A stretch of DNA of 64,000 nucleotides from Moringa oleifera (taxonomy: Eukaryota > Streptophyta > Magnoliopsida > Brassicales > Moringaceae). Shown in pieces: positions 10,824 through 23,735 of this stretch (its first letter is position 1; each line of letters begins with the position of its first letter). The notes beneath the pieces were generated by a model. The model searched no databases and was not told the origin of the DNA. It was given only the letters and a program-made list of their open reading frames with translations. The DNA lies in contig JAJFZO010000094.1 in assembly GCA_021397835.1 (NCBI GenBank), forward strand, positions 6,486,001 through 6,550,000, in the 5' to 3' direction. The position numbers and the translations under genes were made by a program.

Positions 10824-13800
10824 TTATTCAAGATGGTCATGTGGTCTAATGGACATGAAAACTGCAGCATACTGCAGCAGCCTGCGCTCATTGCTTCTGT
10901 TTTCTGGAACAGGATTCACCGGACCTCTAGTCCTTGTCCTGTAACGGCGCCAAGCAAGCTGTATATTTACTGCTGCCCATGTTCGCCAATTGGATGAATA
11001 ATATCTTGCTGTTCGCTTAAGCCGCTCGTTGGCAAATTTGTAGCGGAAGTGATCTGTGATATACCGGAGATGGTTTGCATCAAGACCAAATGCTTCTATG
11101 GATTCTATACAAACAAATGTTGCAGAGGAGGCTGGAAGGCGGTCTATAAATGGACGACGAAGGCACCAGGAAAGCAGCTCATCACCCAGAAAGCCTCCTG
11201 GTTCAAGCACACTTGTGGCAATCATGCCTTTGCTGAGCCTTTGGCTACGCTTTATGCGACCACGAACTATAAATACCATTCTTTGCACAGGATCTCCTTC
11301 TCTAATTATCTGTTTCATCAGAACATCAAGATGTCAAAATAACTTTAATAGAGCTATTTCACAAGAGGGTGATATCTGATTTAATCTAATACGAGTTTCC
11401 ACCTTCTCATCTTTCGAAAACACAAGAGGCTTAACTCGATCACAGATGTTGTCAAGAATAAGATCATCCAAGTTGTGAAACAGAGGCACCTGAAAAACAG
11501 AAATGGCAACCAGGACTATGTAAAAAAAAATATTCAATCATTTCAAGATCTGTCATTTGAAGATTACTATGACTGCAACCTTTTTGATGAGATCAAGGCA
11601 AAGATATCGCTTAATGTCTCTCCTAAGCCCTTCGGGCAAGTCTTTAATGAGTTCCATCTCATCTTCTCCTCCCATGGTTGCCCACCTCTGTCGTTCAAAA
11701 TGGCGAACTCTTTGCCTCAAGCGGGAAGGCAACTGTCTGCGCCTCATCCACCAAGCCATGTCTCGACACCTCAGCTGCATTTTCCTCTTCTTTGCCATGA
11801 CAGCATGCAAAAACACCTTTGCAGCAGCAACAAGATCAAATCAGTTCATATTCGCATTCAGTACCTGTGAAAAATTATAGAAATATGATACGAAACTCAC
11901 CTGAATATTTCCAATCAGTAAAGTGAAGAGCAATAATCCACTTAGTACCATGCATATACTGAATATCACTTCCAGCCAGTGACTTGTTGGTTCAAGATCA
12001 TTGCCAAAGGTGCTGCCAAAACAAGAATTGTGTGACAAATGTCATTAAACAATGAAAGCTAACCATAGATAAAGCTAATCTGAAAAAATGAGATATAAAT
12101 TCAAGAGACTTCTGGTGGACATCCCATTAGGGATTCTAAGATATTCAAACATTTACCTAAGAGTCATCAAGCCCCAGAAGATGGGATAAAGGATTTTAAC
12201 AGCAACAGAGTTGCTAGAGACAACAGGGAGAGCCAACTGATAAATCCCATAACGGAAGGGTCCATTGCCATCTAAGCACAATGGCCTCCTAGCAATCGTG
12301 GTTGAGTTACCACTGCAAGGATTTCCCACCATTCCTGCAGGTAACATGAACTGATAACAGACCTCCTCGGAGCAAGACAAAGAGAGATTGCACCTCCCAG
12401 TTCTGTCACAATGCTGCCTGAGGCATGAGGCTATCCGCTGTATTGCAAGAACATACCAACATCCTCCAGCAACCTGTAAACAATATTAAAAGAAAATCCA
12501 ATTCAATACTTTTCAGTCATTAACAGGTGTCTACGCTGTCATTAATCTGTACAGAAGCAAAGCAGACTTACATGAGAGGCAATGAAGTATGCAATAAGAT
12601 TAAGGCCAAAACCCCACCAAATGGTGCCGAAGATGTAACCTGTAACCTTTTGCATCCTTCTCATCAAGCAAATGCTGTGATAGACCTTAGGAAGGAACTG
12701 GAACAAGAAGATTAATAGAAGAATTGTCATTATCATCTTAATCTTCTCTTCTCTGATCAGTTTTGGTAGAACTAACCAAAACACAGCCTGTAAAAAAACA
12801 AAAGGCAGCATAAGCAAAAACTTGAACCTGGAACTGGTGCTATACTATTCATATTGACTCGCAACTTTCAGCCAACAGGTAATACTCAGGAAACATAAGC
12901 AACAGAATTTCTGATTAATTTGGTGCAGTGAGTTGTTAATCAAATTAAAGATAACTTGAAAGACATGCTTGCACAGTATATCCAACAAAAAGCCTGTGTG
13001 TTTTTCCCTTCTTTTACATATTCATGATAGATAATGACAGGAAATAACTTAAGTAACCAAAAACAGTTGCTGATATATTTACAACTACCAGTTTCAATTG
13101 GGTACTTAACCAAAGACTTGTTCAATTTGAACTACTCATTCTAATCCAATGCTGCTTATAGCATGATATGGTATGAAAGCTGCTTATAGCATGATATGAT
13201 ATGAAAGCTGCTTGACATTAGATCCCTACCAGAATATCAAACAGATGAAAACAAAACAAAAAGGGAAACCAACCAACATATCCCAGATGCTAGTGGAGAG
13301 TGGGGTATGGTGGCACCCACTTACTAGCATTCACCTTTTGGGCATCTTCCATGAAACTTTGAAACTTTGAGTTCATCATAAAAGGTACAAAATCTCTCCC
13401 TTTTTCTCTTATCTTTCTAAGTGTTCAACATCAGTGCTTTAACAGTGATGCAATAATTATCATCAAAAACTTCAATGTTAATGTAAAAACTCAAGATGGA
13501 AGAGTTTCCAGCCATCTTTAATCACCAAATACAGACCTCTTTTATCTAACTCAGCCAGTGGCCTAACAACCCAAAACAAAAAGGAAAGAAGAAAAAGCCA
13601 TGGATACTATTACATCATTGCCCACAAAAAGGGCCAAACCAAAAGATATACCAAAGCTGGAAGTGCATCAGTATCAATGTACCTACACAAGAAAACATTA
13701 TGGCCTCACAAGCATATAGTCATCAACCTAAGAGGCATGTCATGTCCTGTTCAAAAACTGGTAACGTGGCAAGATAAGATTCACTTGATAATTGACAAAG

Positions 13801-14719
13801 TTAGGGATTCGAGAAGCCAAACCTGAGGGACCGGAAGGATCACAAACGCATCGAACCAGAAGCCCTTGAGGGACCTGACGTAGTGGGAGGCGATGGCACG
13901 AGCGTCCCAGACGAGTTTTCCGCACCCGACAACCAGCGATTCCCTGGAGACGTAGGCTAGGCGGAACTGGAGCCAGAGATGACCGAGGTGCACGGCGTCC
14001 ACGCACGTGCGAAGCACGGTCACTATGGCGGCCAGCGCTCCGTCCATGTAGAGGCAAGGGGCGCCACCCCGGCCGACAGACAGCGCGTAGAAGAAGAGAG
14101 GGTCGACTGCCAGCGCCATCCCGCGGGCCAGCAGGAAGGCCCGGTTCCATCTCTGCACGCGCTTGCTTCGAGGGTCCAAGACCGTCCCGAAGAGGCCGGA
14201 GAGGTGGCGGGGCTGAGAGCGGAGTAGTGCAGAGGTGTTCTTGGAGCCGGAGCGGGCCTGGATGGGAACTAGAGAAGAGCCGGCGCAGGCCTCCCATTCT
14301 GGTTGGTGGGCGCGGTCGCAGCTGGTAGAGTGGAAGACGGGGACGCCTACTTGAGTGCAAGCGTAGCATTCGATGGAGTTGGAAATGGGACTGTCATCGC
14401 TGGCGCTATCGTTGTCGCTTTTCGCGTTGTGGGTTTTCCGAGGGCGGCAGAGTCCAATCCACCTGCACCATAACATAATAAATTACTGAATCTTCGCTCA
14501 AGAGAATCGTAGTCGTCATCCAGTCAGTCAACCAGAGGTCAGCCACTTGAACCTCTTTATTCTTTCTTTATTATTAACGGAAACATGGAAAGACACACCC
14601 ATACATAAAATAAAAGCATAGACAATATACGTTCAGTCGAAATGGAAAGAGCGAAAAGCATGAGGCTGCATGGAGGGTAACCTTGAAACGGATAAGTGGA
14701 AGTTGGGCTGAGAGGGCAT
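10824..14719 (-). CDS. CNGC2: Cyclic nucleotide-gated ion channel 2 (DND1)
   Basis: Eight coding exons: 14719-14682, 14462-13823, 12787-12572, 12473-12157, 12012-11901, 11816-11580, 11489-11403 and 11309-10824. Phases are consistent and give 710 aa (Arabidopsis CNGC2 is 726). The short first exon encodes MPSQPNFHLSVS and its codon is completed by exon 2, where RWIGL follows as in the orthologue. The Cys-rich N-terminus (ECYACTQVGVP) is typical of CNGC2. Exons 2-5 carry the six transmembrane segments. The pore reads TLSTFGNDLEPT, with filter residues at 407-409. Exons 6-8 hold the C-linker and cyclic-nucleotide-binding domain, with an IQ calmodulin-binding motif at about 664-672 (NIQLAWRRYR). 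It is a plasma-membrane calcium-permeable channel needed for immune calcium signals and cell-death control, working with CNGC4. No disruption is seen. Confidence 0.96.
13151..13213. repeat. 28-bp tandem repeat in CNGC2 intron 2
   Basis: A unit starting gctgcttatagcatgata repeats at 13151 and 13179, with a third partial start at 13207. The first two copies are nearly identical. Confidence 0.92.
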
Positions 14720-15110
14720 GGCTGAAAGAGTGGAACCACCATGGGACAGAGGGATAGGGCCGGTTGCTGGAGTCTGAAGAAGACACGAAGCCTTAAAGAA
14801 AGATACAGAGAGCGAGAGAGCAAACTAGAGAAAGAGAGAGAGATGTTGTTGTTGTGAGGAGGGTTGGCTTGAGTTTTGGAGAGATTATAATAAGAGAGCA
14901 GAGAGAAAGAGATGTCACGTAGCGGATGAAGAGGGCGAGGTTGGGTCATGACCTCTAGTAGAGAGGATACGGAATCGAAGGCCTGAACGATGGGTGGGTC
15001 CTTTGAAGCAGAAGTAACAAATGACCCCTCCATGTGAATCCCCAAGTGCATACTCTGGACCACTCTCGCCCTTTTCTCTTACCTCTCCGCCCTAATTCAA
15101 GTCCTCCTTC
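14720..15110 (-). promoter_or_regulatory. CNGC2 leader and proximal promoter
   Basis: Sequence upstream of the CNGC2 start on the minus strand. It contains a GA-rich run (CT-rich when read in the gene's orientation) near 14808-14845, typical of plant leaders. The open frames across it are low-complexity and not gene-like. A transcription start cannot be fixed from sequence. Confidence 0.45.
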
Positions 15111-16730
15111 ACGTAATTCTCACCCCAAACTTAAAGACACAGTAAAAATTTTTATTTATTTAAATTACATTGTATTTTATATATAATATAATAATAATAA
15201 ATAATTTTATAATTATTTTTTTGATAAAAAATGATGTAATAAAATAAAAAAAAAACCTCACAACTTTGATCTCTAACCATTTATATTATTACTTGAATTT
15301 TAAATTTTTTATTAAATAATACAGTAAATTTTTTATATCATTACATCAAGAAATGATTTATAATTTATTTTATTAAATTATTGTATATTATTTATTTATT
15401 AAAAATATAATATAATATACAAATATTTTTATTTTTTACTATTTATTTTATTAAATTATTATATATTATTATTTTTTATAAAATTTAATATAATTTAAAT
15501 TAATAAAAGACACGACATAAAAAAGAAATATATGTCCGCTTGTTCACAGTTCTATACAGCAGGAGTTATCCATCATATAGTAATTTAGATTGAAATTTTT
15601 ATATATTTATATTTTAAAATAATTGACATGTTATAAATAACACCAGTTAATAAAATCTGATAATTACTTTAGTAACGCAGCAACATGCAGTCACTCACGT
15701 GCATGTGACAGTTGTAAGTGGCAGAACAAATGTTGTTGCAGTAGCAAAGACGTCACTTAACTGACGTGAAATATCAGTTTTACCCTTCAACCTGACTAAC
15801 ACTGAGGCGTACCTGTGCCTCAAATCTCTCTTTGATTACTCACAGGCTCGTAATTGACCAGTTGTTTGAAATAAATAATTTTTAAAAAATAAATTTATAA
15901 TAATTAAAATTTTAAATTAAATATTTATAATATCATTAAAATATTTTTAAATTTGATAATTATTTCTGTTTTATGCGTTTAATTACATGAAAGTTCGTTA
16001 CATAAAAAGAAGGCTAAAATCCAAATTACACGACCATCTATGTTTGGCTCTTTGGAGCTTTGTGGGTTAAAGTCCACAAACATATCATTGTCTCTTTGAA
16101 ATTTCAAATGGTCCCAAAATCAATGACTTCTAATCCGAATAGAGCTCTTGATGACCTAATTGGGGCTCCAGCTCCTTAATCGCACAATTAACCCATGATT
16201 GATCTAATCATACTTAGCCACAAACGAGAGATCACATCTAAACTAAGCTCAAAAAACAAAACCCTTTTGTGTTAATTCATCCTAATTAGTCACGATTAGA
16301 TGCACGAAAGTTATCTTTTAAGTACTTAATTATTGATTAATCGTGCAATGATTTTTAAATAAGTAAATTAAATTGCCTTTTTGATAATGGGACACGAGAT
16401 CGGAGATTTCTAGGGTTAATTAGACTTGTTTGAATGACAAATTCTATAATTAACTTTTGAATTAGATTGCTTGAAAATTTTCTTAAGAGTTAATTAACGA
16501 TGTCCAATAAGGTTGAGGAAGTCACTTTCATGTTAGATTTGGATTTGGAGCTTTGTACTTTCATCAAATCATTTTTTTTTAATTGTAGTTTAGTGCTCTT
16601 TTGCCTTATTATAATTTTTTTTAAAATGTAAGATTAATTAATAAAATTAAGATTTTTTAATGATTTAATTTAAAAATAAGAAAAAGGTTAGTATTGTAAT
16701 TTATGATAAAAATAAGGGTAAAGTGATTGT

Positions 16731-16874
16731 ATTTGATATGTTAAATCAAATTTTGACGTTGAAAAAGTGATTAATAATTTATTAATTTGATATAAAAATA
16801 TCAAATTATATTTGATATGTTAAATCAAATTTGGACATTGAAAAAGTGATTAATAATTTATTAATTTAATATAA
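16731..16874. repeat. 79-bp tandem duplication, slightly diverged
   Basis: The segment beginning atttgatatgttaaatcaaa at 16731 recurs at 16810, period 79 bp. A few substitutions separate the copies, which both end near attaatttattaattt. Confidence 0.93.
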
Positions 16875-18511
16875 ATTAAAATTTTATTTAAATAATTGTT
16901 AAATTAAAAATGTTGTTATACTTTTTTAAAAAAATTAAATGAATTCTACATTTTATTTCAAGTTGATTTCTTAGATTTTATTAATTTTTAACTCATACGA
17001 TTTTTTTATATAAATTTCGACAATGTAATTTTAAAAAATATATATTCTCCATATTTAAGAATTTTTGAAATATTTTTTATGTAATATGTTGAATACATAT
17101 TGTTTAAAAATTTTAAAAAATTAAAATTTATTATATAATATCTTTGATTTTTAAAAATTTTAATAAGCTTTAATTTGATGTAAATTCATAAATCAAAGTG
17201 TTATTGCTAACACATAACCTTTACAAAAGAAAATTAAAACATTTCATATCTATTTTTTATATTTTTAAAAAATTATATTTCCAATAAAAATTTCTCGATA
17301 TTAATTTTTTTCTATTTTAAATTATTATTATAGGTCAGATAAATTAGGTGATCCATTAGATTTCTTTTTGTCATAATTATTGAAGAATGAGGAACTGAAA
17401 AGGTCAAAGGCAATCATTTTATCAAAATCATACAATAAAAACACATTGAAATAATCAAACTTAAATAAGGCATCTCAAAATCAACATACTCATCATTTAT
17501 ATAAATGAATGCTTCCCAATCATACTTTAATTAATTAATTATTTATTTATATTATGTGTATGAATATATAAATACTTTGATAACATAAATTTATTTTTTT
17601 AATGTTATATTTGGTTCTTTATTCATTGAAAAAAAACAATTGAAATAAAAATAATTCAAATTGGTTTTGGTATTTTCTATGCCTATTAGCTGGCTGACAG
17701 TTTGACCACCTGACTAGTCTCACCCATAAAATATATTCCTTGATTTCTGTTCATACATTATATTTAATTCTGGACAGCTAAAAAACAAAATAGAAACAAT
17801 TTTAAAAATTATCAATATATATTTTTATTTTTTAATCAGAGTGTGTAAAAGAAAATACCATGCTTCATTTTCATACTTTTCACGCTTTTCCTTCTATATT
17901 GTACTGCCACATTTTTTATTTTCTCATTTTTGAAAATTAAAGAATTACAGAAAATAAAACATAAAACATGTTTTAATTAAACGATGTTATAAAACGTAGA
18001 TTTAGGTCACAAAGGGATTAAAAGAACTAGCGAGCCATAATTAGTTATAAATACAGTAATAATTCAAATTTAATTAATTAAGACTGCAAAGACATTGATC
18101 TCAATTGCTTATAATTGATTAGACCCAAAAAAATAAAAATAAAAATATCAAAACCTTCTCAATAAAATTTACATCATATTATATAAAATAGAGAAAACTG
18201 ATCAATCGCTATAAAAATTATAAATTAAGTAATGAATAGTATTCTTCCAAAGATACTGAGAATATTTTTTTCTAACGTATTTTTGATATTTATACAATTT
18301 ATTATTAAAAGATATTAAATTATGTTAATAAATTTAATATTTACTAATAAAAACATGTATCATAAATATAACATATAAATCTAAATATCAAAAAATACCA
18401 ACCACAAGCATATGTTAACATTTTTCTATTTTATGGGTATCCGGTTTGATGAGATTTGTATTATACATCATTTAATATTCTAAGAGTTATCAGTGATCAT
18501 CTCTAATTATA

Positions 18512-18596
18512 CCATCCAATTTATTAGATGATGATATGGATGCTCTAATTATATGTGTAGAACATCCAATTTATTAGATTATGGTATAGATGCTGT
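18512..18596. repeat. 50-bp tandem duplication
   Basis: Two copies of a roughly 33-bp core (catccaatttattagat and following) start near 18513 and 18563, separated by the 50-bp period. They differ at several positions. Confidence 0.88.
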
Positions 18597-21500
18597 CTCT
18601 TGATTCCTAATTATTACCAATTTTAAAAATATATTTATGATAAAAAATTATAATTTAAAAATAAATATTAAAATAAAACTTTAAATTATATAAGCTTTTT
18701 TTATTTTACATGCACTTCAAAAAATTAATTGAATTAGTGATTGGTTTGATATTTTAATTTAACTTCATATGAAAATTTATAAATATTTAAACGAAAAATT
18801 AATAAATTTTAACTTAATATTTTTAATAAATTTTAAAAAATTATCTAAGCTAAATTTTTAAATTTTATTACTCATTTTAAAAATTATATTTAAAAAAATT
18901 AAAAATATTCATTAAAAAATTCATAAGTCCAAATTTATTTAAATTTAAAAAATAAACTAAAAATAGAGTTACTAAATTTATACTTATCATTTTTAAAACA
19001 TTTTAATAATTAAAATAGTATTAAATTTTCATGATGGTACGAGTTAAGATGAAAAGTAAATCAAATTGAAAGCACTCAAATATAATTACTTCAATTGATA
19101 TTTTAATATTTAAATTAAAAAACACATATAATTTGATGTTATTTTTAATATTTATTTTCATATTTTTATAAGATATTCCCCGCTTCCCGATGGAATATAC
19201 TCTAATCTCTTTTTCCACTAACTAATCTTTCAAAGTGAAAACCACATATTACTTTATCACATTCGCTAAAGTTTATGGTACCTAGAAGGACATACAAAAT
19301 GTACGAAGAAATATAAAATGTCCATACCGGCTCGGGAGAGGCCATCCACGAAGAAAAAGATGATTGTCTTTTTCAATTATTAGAGGGAACATTTGGATGA
19401 GTAATGTTGATAGGTGTGTGTGTTTTCTTTGGCATTTGCTTTCTTTTACCCTAAAAAATTCCAAAAGATTTGTGGGTCCTAATTGGATCAATGGTGTTGG
19501 CAACTCATATTGTGTATGTTGATAAGCTTGATATGTGCTCAAGCGTCACACCCTCTAGAAGAAAAAGCCAAAAAAAAAAAAAGGCTAATAGGTCATGCTT
19601 CCTATGTATGAAATGAAAGAAATGTCACATCCATCACTATGTATTTGTTTCCATCAGTATCAAAATCCATTCTCATATAATTACACTTTAATGAATCTGA
19701 CTACGAAATAATTATGCAACGATGGAAAAAGTGTCGATGTCATTTCTTTACCTAATCTTTGACATATTTTAATAATTAAAATTAAATAGTTATAATTTTT
19801 ATGGTTCAAGGAAATGTCAAAAAAATATATCAGTAGAATAAATAATATTTAATATATTAATTAAAATTTTAATTATATATTTATTAAAATAAATAAAATT
19901 TGATATTATTATATATGTGTATAAGGTTATAAATTATTAAGAAAATCATGAGTTTTATAAATTAAGTGATAAAATATAAGATAAAATATGATTGAACATT
20001 CTCATGGTATCATGTATATGTACGTAGGGTTCAAAATTTATAAATAATTTTATGGTTTTATTATTTTTTAATTTAATTTAAAAAAATTCAGGAGCTTAAA
20101 TATTTAACATATTTCAAATTCAAATAAAATGAAATAAAATTTATGTATATATTTTGAATCTCATTTGAATATCGGCTATAGACTTCAAAATATCAAAATC
20201 AATATACATATGTATATCTGGTAAACATTTGTAATAGCATGTGCACTACTCCGAAGATTTAGAAATTGCGGTGTTAATGTGTCTATTCAAATAATTTTAA
20301 TTTCAATAATAAAATCTATATAGTATATATATAATATGATATTGGACATGAATGGTCGCAATTACTCACAAGTTGCTTACTTAGATTCTCTTCCTTATCG
20401 GCCTCTTAATTAGTTACGCTACAAAAAAGAGTGATGCTTCGCGACATCAACACCTATATGTTATCCAAACTTAATTAATTCTTTGATATGAACTATTTAA
20501 TCATCCGTGTTCATGTGTGTCACGTTTTTCGCTTTCACTAATGAGACACATTATATCGCCTTTTTTAATTACTTTACCTTTTACAAACTTTTTTCTCGTT
20601 TTATTGATTCGTATCCCACAATAGAAGAGTCCAAAAAAATTCGTTTTTATGAAAGATTTTAATGGTACATTAATATCGTGGAGGTGTTATTATCACAAGA
20701 ATCTTAAAATTTGAGTGGAATAAGTTTTATATTTATATTTAGTTTTATTATAAAATAAAAAATTACATGAATTTTATATGAATTTGAAATTAAAAAAATG
20801 ACAAATTTAAATTTCATTTTAATGATATTCTCAATTTTAATCAAGTAAGATTTTAATGGTACATTCATTTTAAAAATATAAGTTTAAATAGTTTTATTTA
20901 TATTTTTATAATAATTATTAAAATGTATAATATCTATTTTTATCAATTAAAATATAAAATAGTTAATTAATCGATATATAAATAAATTTATAATAATTTA
21001 TTTTAATTCATATTAACTTGATTCAATGTAAACAATTCATTTCATATCTAATTTTTTAGTTTGATTTTTATCCGTTCTATATCATATTTATTTATATAAA
21101 AATTTCAAAAATATCTTATTTATTTAATTACAATTTTAACCCTAGTTAATATTGAATTTATATACTTATTATTAATAAACATAACTTAAAAATCAAAAAA
21201 TTAAAATCAAATTTCGTGCTTATCACGTCATTACATAATATTTACGTGCGCAAATTAAAAGGATCTTTCTCTCTTTCTCTCTACATGTGTACCAATCTAA
21301 TTAAGAATCATGGACTAATCGAGTGACAAGGGCAAATTAATTTCCTTAACTCTAACCACCGTGTCAATTCCATGTAACAAAATTTCAAAGCTCGTGTTTT
21401 CATCGGGGACAAATCAAGAACATAAAAAGCATAGCCAACCAAACATAAAACATATGTGTCGAGTTGATGATGAATTTTTTGGGCAAGGTTTTAAATTATT

Positions 21501-22184
21501 ATGTTTTAATTTTATTTTATTTAAGTTTAAATCATATTAAACGATTAAATCTATGTATTTTTATTTTTATTTTTAAATTTAATTTAAAAATTATAAAATC
21601 ATATAAGCGTATATAAGTTTTGAACTTCTAATTATTTTATTTAATTTCAAATTATATTAAATGTTCAAATTCACCTTTTGTTTTAATCAAGCCTCGAAAA
21701 GTATAAAATTATATAAGCATGTATAAATTTTTTTGAGGTTCAAAATTAATTATCTTATATATAAATTATCATAAATTTAAATATAAATATTATAAAAGGT
21801 TAAATATATTTTTGTTGATGAAATACATCAAAAATTAATCAAATAAATTTTATACTTTAGGTCCAATCAATTTTTCAATTTTAAATAATTTTTGATTTAT
21901 GAGTTATTATTATAAAATTTTTAATAATAATTTTTTAATATTAAAAAACTTTTAAATTTTTTAAGTAGTAATTTGAGTATTTCTCAATATTCACAAAAAA
22001 ATTTAAATTAAAATTTGTTGTACAAAATTTTAAAATTTTCAGTTAAATTTAATTTGACTATATTTTATCAATCTTAGTTTGAGGATGTTTTAAAATTTTA
22101 AATAATATTTATTTAAAATTTAAATATATTTATGTTTTTAAATTAAATAAATTTACAAAAACGAATAATTTCGAATAAACTTTT

Positions 22185-22444
22185 TTGACTGCTCCATCTT
22201 GGCAATCAAGCATTATAATAACGAAGGAACGCGATTGTGTACGGACGGAAAGCATGGTTGGCATACGGCTTCAGGAATCTTCCACAGAGACGGTATTAGA
22301 GGTAAAATGTTGGAGAATACGGTCACGGCACGTTCCTCGACCCTTGTCACCATCGAAAAGGATACGTACCATCCCATATATGTCACGGCTTGTACAGAAT
22401 GCCGTCAAATTGAAGTACTCGGGGGTCATGTGATCGTGAAGTAA
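22185..22444 (+). other. Higher-GC island with two overlapping unassigned ORFs
   Basis: Inside AT-rich DNA, 22185-22444 has clearly more balanced base composition and two overlapping plus-strand frames (82 codons from 22185, 81 codons from 22199). The second holds a CTEC motif near its end. I recognise neither, and neither has a visible signal peptide. It may be the remnant of a lost gene or part of the same insertion that holds the CNGC2 relic 500 bp downstream. It is not called as a gene. Confidence 0.35.
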
Positions 22445-22944
22445 TTGAGACCCACTAGCCTCTCTCTGTATAAACGCATGTGACCATGCTGGTTAGACAT
22501 GCAGACGCCACACAATAATGTCATTCTGCAAACAGTGAATCCATGGGGTCGGCCCGTCGTGTAAATTAACCTGTTTGATTAAGTTAGTGGGTTGTAGAAC
22601 TGGTGAAAACGGTATGGTTGTCGTTAATTAAACGAGAGATATTTTATAACTGGGGAAATGGGATAATCGGAATAGTTGATTAAAAATTTGGATGGTTGAT
22701 GATATGATATTATACCTAATGGGTAAGGTGTTTAAGAAGGAAACTAGACCATTGCGATGGGTTTGCGTCATTATTGCGCATAAGCTAATTTAAAAAGCAT
22801 GATGTTGATTTAATCATGATGAAGATGGTAATTAAGCATTTTCAAAGTTCAAGGGGAATTAATGGGTTGGTGCTGCATGGTTTGAGCCCCGTTTTGGATG
22901 GGCTACACAAACTTGTGAGCCTAGTTTTAGATGGGTTGGGCTCT
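22445..22944. other. Spacer between ORF island and CNGC2 relic
   Basis: Unique sequence of intermediate base composition with no convincing coding frame and no clear match to CNGC2 exons. It could include diverged CNGC2 sequence upstream of the recognisable part. Confidence 0.4.
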
Positions 22945-23735
22945 GGTCGAGGAGAATCCTGGACCCAAGTAGCGACCAATGCACAGGCGGAGCCGAGTGG
23001 TGCTAGCGGCACGTGGCGTGGCGCAAGTCCTGCATCCGGAGTTCTTCTACGCGTTGATGTTCGCAGTGGTCAACGGTGGCCCCCCCTGGGTCCACGTCGA
23101 CGTCCGTTGCGCAAGTGATACCGACCCTCTTCGAACGTGCGCTCACGCAATGCATCTCTGCCATATCCGACTCCAGTTCCGGTTGGCATACGAGTGCAGC
23201 GAGTCTCTCGTTATTGGCTCCGGAAAACTCGCGTCGAACGCACTCCCAATCCCTCAGGTCTGTCTCTCTATCCAATGATATCTTGCCACATCAACATTTA
23301 GTTAAAAAACAAAACTTTGATGAATTGGAATGTTAATTTAAGTGATAATATTACGTGGGTATAAGCTTGATTTTAATGAGATAATTATAAATTTTCTTAT
23401 TAATTAAAGTTAATTCTCGGACCGAGCTCAGATTCTTGGTCAGATAAGTTTTCTTTCCTGCTTTTCTTACATTCGAGGAGTAACTGCTCCTGGTGCCTTC
23501 GGCGGCCGTTCGTGGAATGCCTCCCTCCAGCATCTGCCGCCTTCGTGGCTTTAGAAATTAACGACATGCTCTTGGTATGCATGCTATCTCCTGTACTTCA
23601 ACAGACCATTTTGGCTACGAGTTCGCCCACCGGAGGCTGAAGAGAAAAACAATATAGCACTAGTCAAACTGGCAGACGTCGGTTGCCGTGACCATACAAC
23701 TTGACCGGCGGCAGTCCAGGTTCTGTCGTTTTTTT
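22945..23735 (+). pseudogene. Decayed partial copy of CNGC2 (parts of exons 2 and 8)
   Basis: Plus-strand frames reproduce pieces of the intact CNGC2 gene at 10824-14719. LDP near 22960 is followed by an in-frame TAG (22970-22972) and a frame change. Then come HPEFFYAL, LRTCAHAMHLCHIRLQFRLA and SESLVIGSGKLASNA, matching DPLFFYAL, LRTCVDAVHLGHLWLQFRLA and RESLVVGCGKLVWDA. The block ends at PIPQ followed by GT, at the same place where CNGC2 exon 2 ends. After about 200 bp, exon 8 similarity resumes with WCLRRPFVECLPPASAAFV (near 23490-23550) and HFGYEFAHRRLKR (from 23607). TAG codons follow at 23655 and 23661, then SNWQTSVAVTIQL. Exons 3-7 and part of exon 2 are missing. Multiple stops and frameshifts exclude function as a channel. 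Confidence 0.87.

Larger units (their letters stand above)
15111..22180. other. AT-rich gene-poor intergenic region
   Basis: About 7 kb of strongly AT-rich DNA with dense stops in all frames and no frame resembling a known plant or transposon protein. It holds two local duplications (16731-16874 and 18512-18596) and a less AT-rich patch near 19280-19560 whose minus frame of 86 codons is unrecognised. I see no LTR pair or terminal inverted repeats, but degraded small elements could be hidden here. Confidence 0.7.

Noticed and set aside
11049..11379. Overlapping plus-strand ORFs of about 100 codons opposite CNGC2 exon 8
   Set aside because: They are antisense shadows of a conserved coding exon. 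A similar antisense frame over the relic at 23400-23582 merely reflects the same CNGC2 homology.
13979..14227. Plus-strand ORF of 82 codons inside CNGC2 exon 2
   Set aside because: GC-rich antisense shadow of the real exon, with no independent similarity or start context.
13740..14369. 209-codon minus frame overlapping CNGC2 exon 2
   Set aside because: Out-of-phase reading of the same strand; the other frame carries the conserved CNGC2 protein.
19282..19542. 86-codon minus ORF in AT-rich DNA as a transposon fragment
   Set aside because: No recognisable transposase, reverse transcriptase or gag motif, and no terminal repeats nearby.
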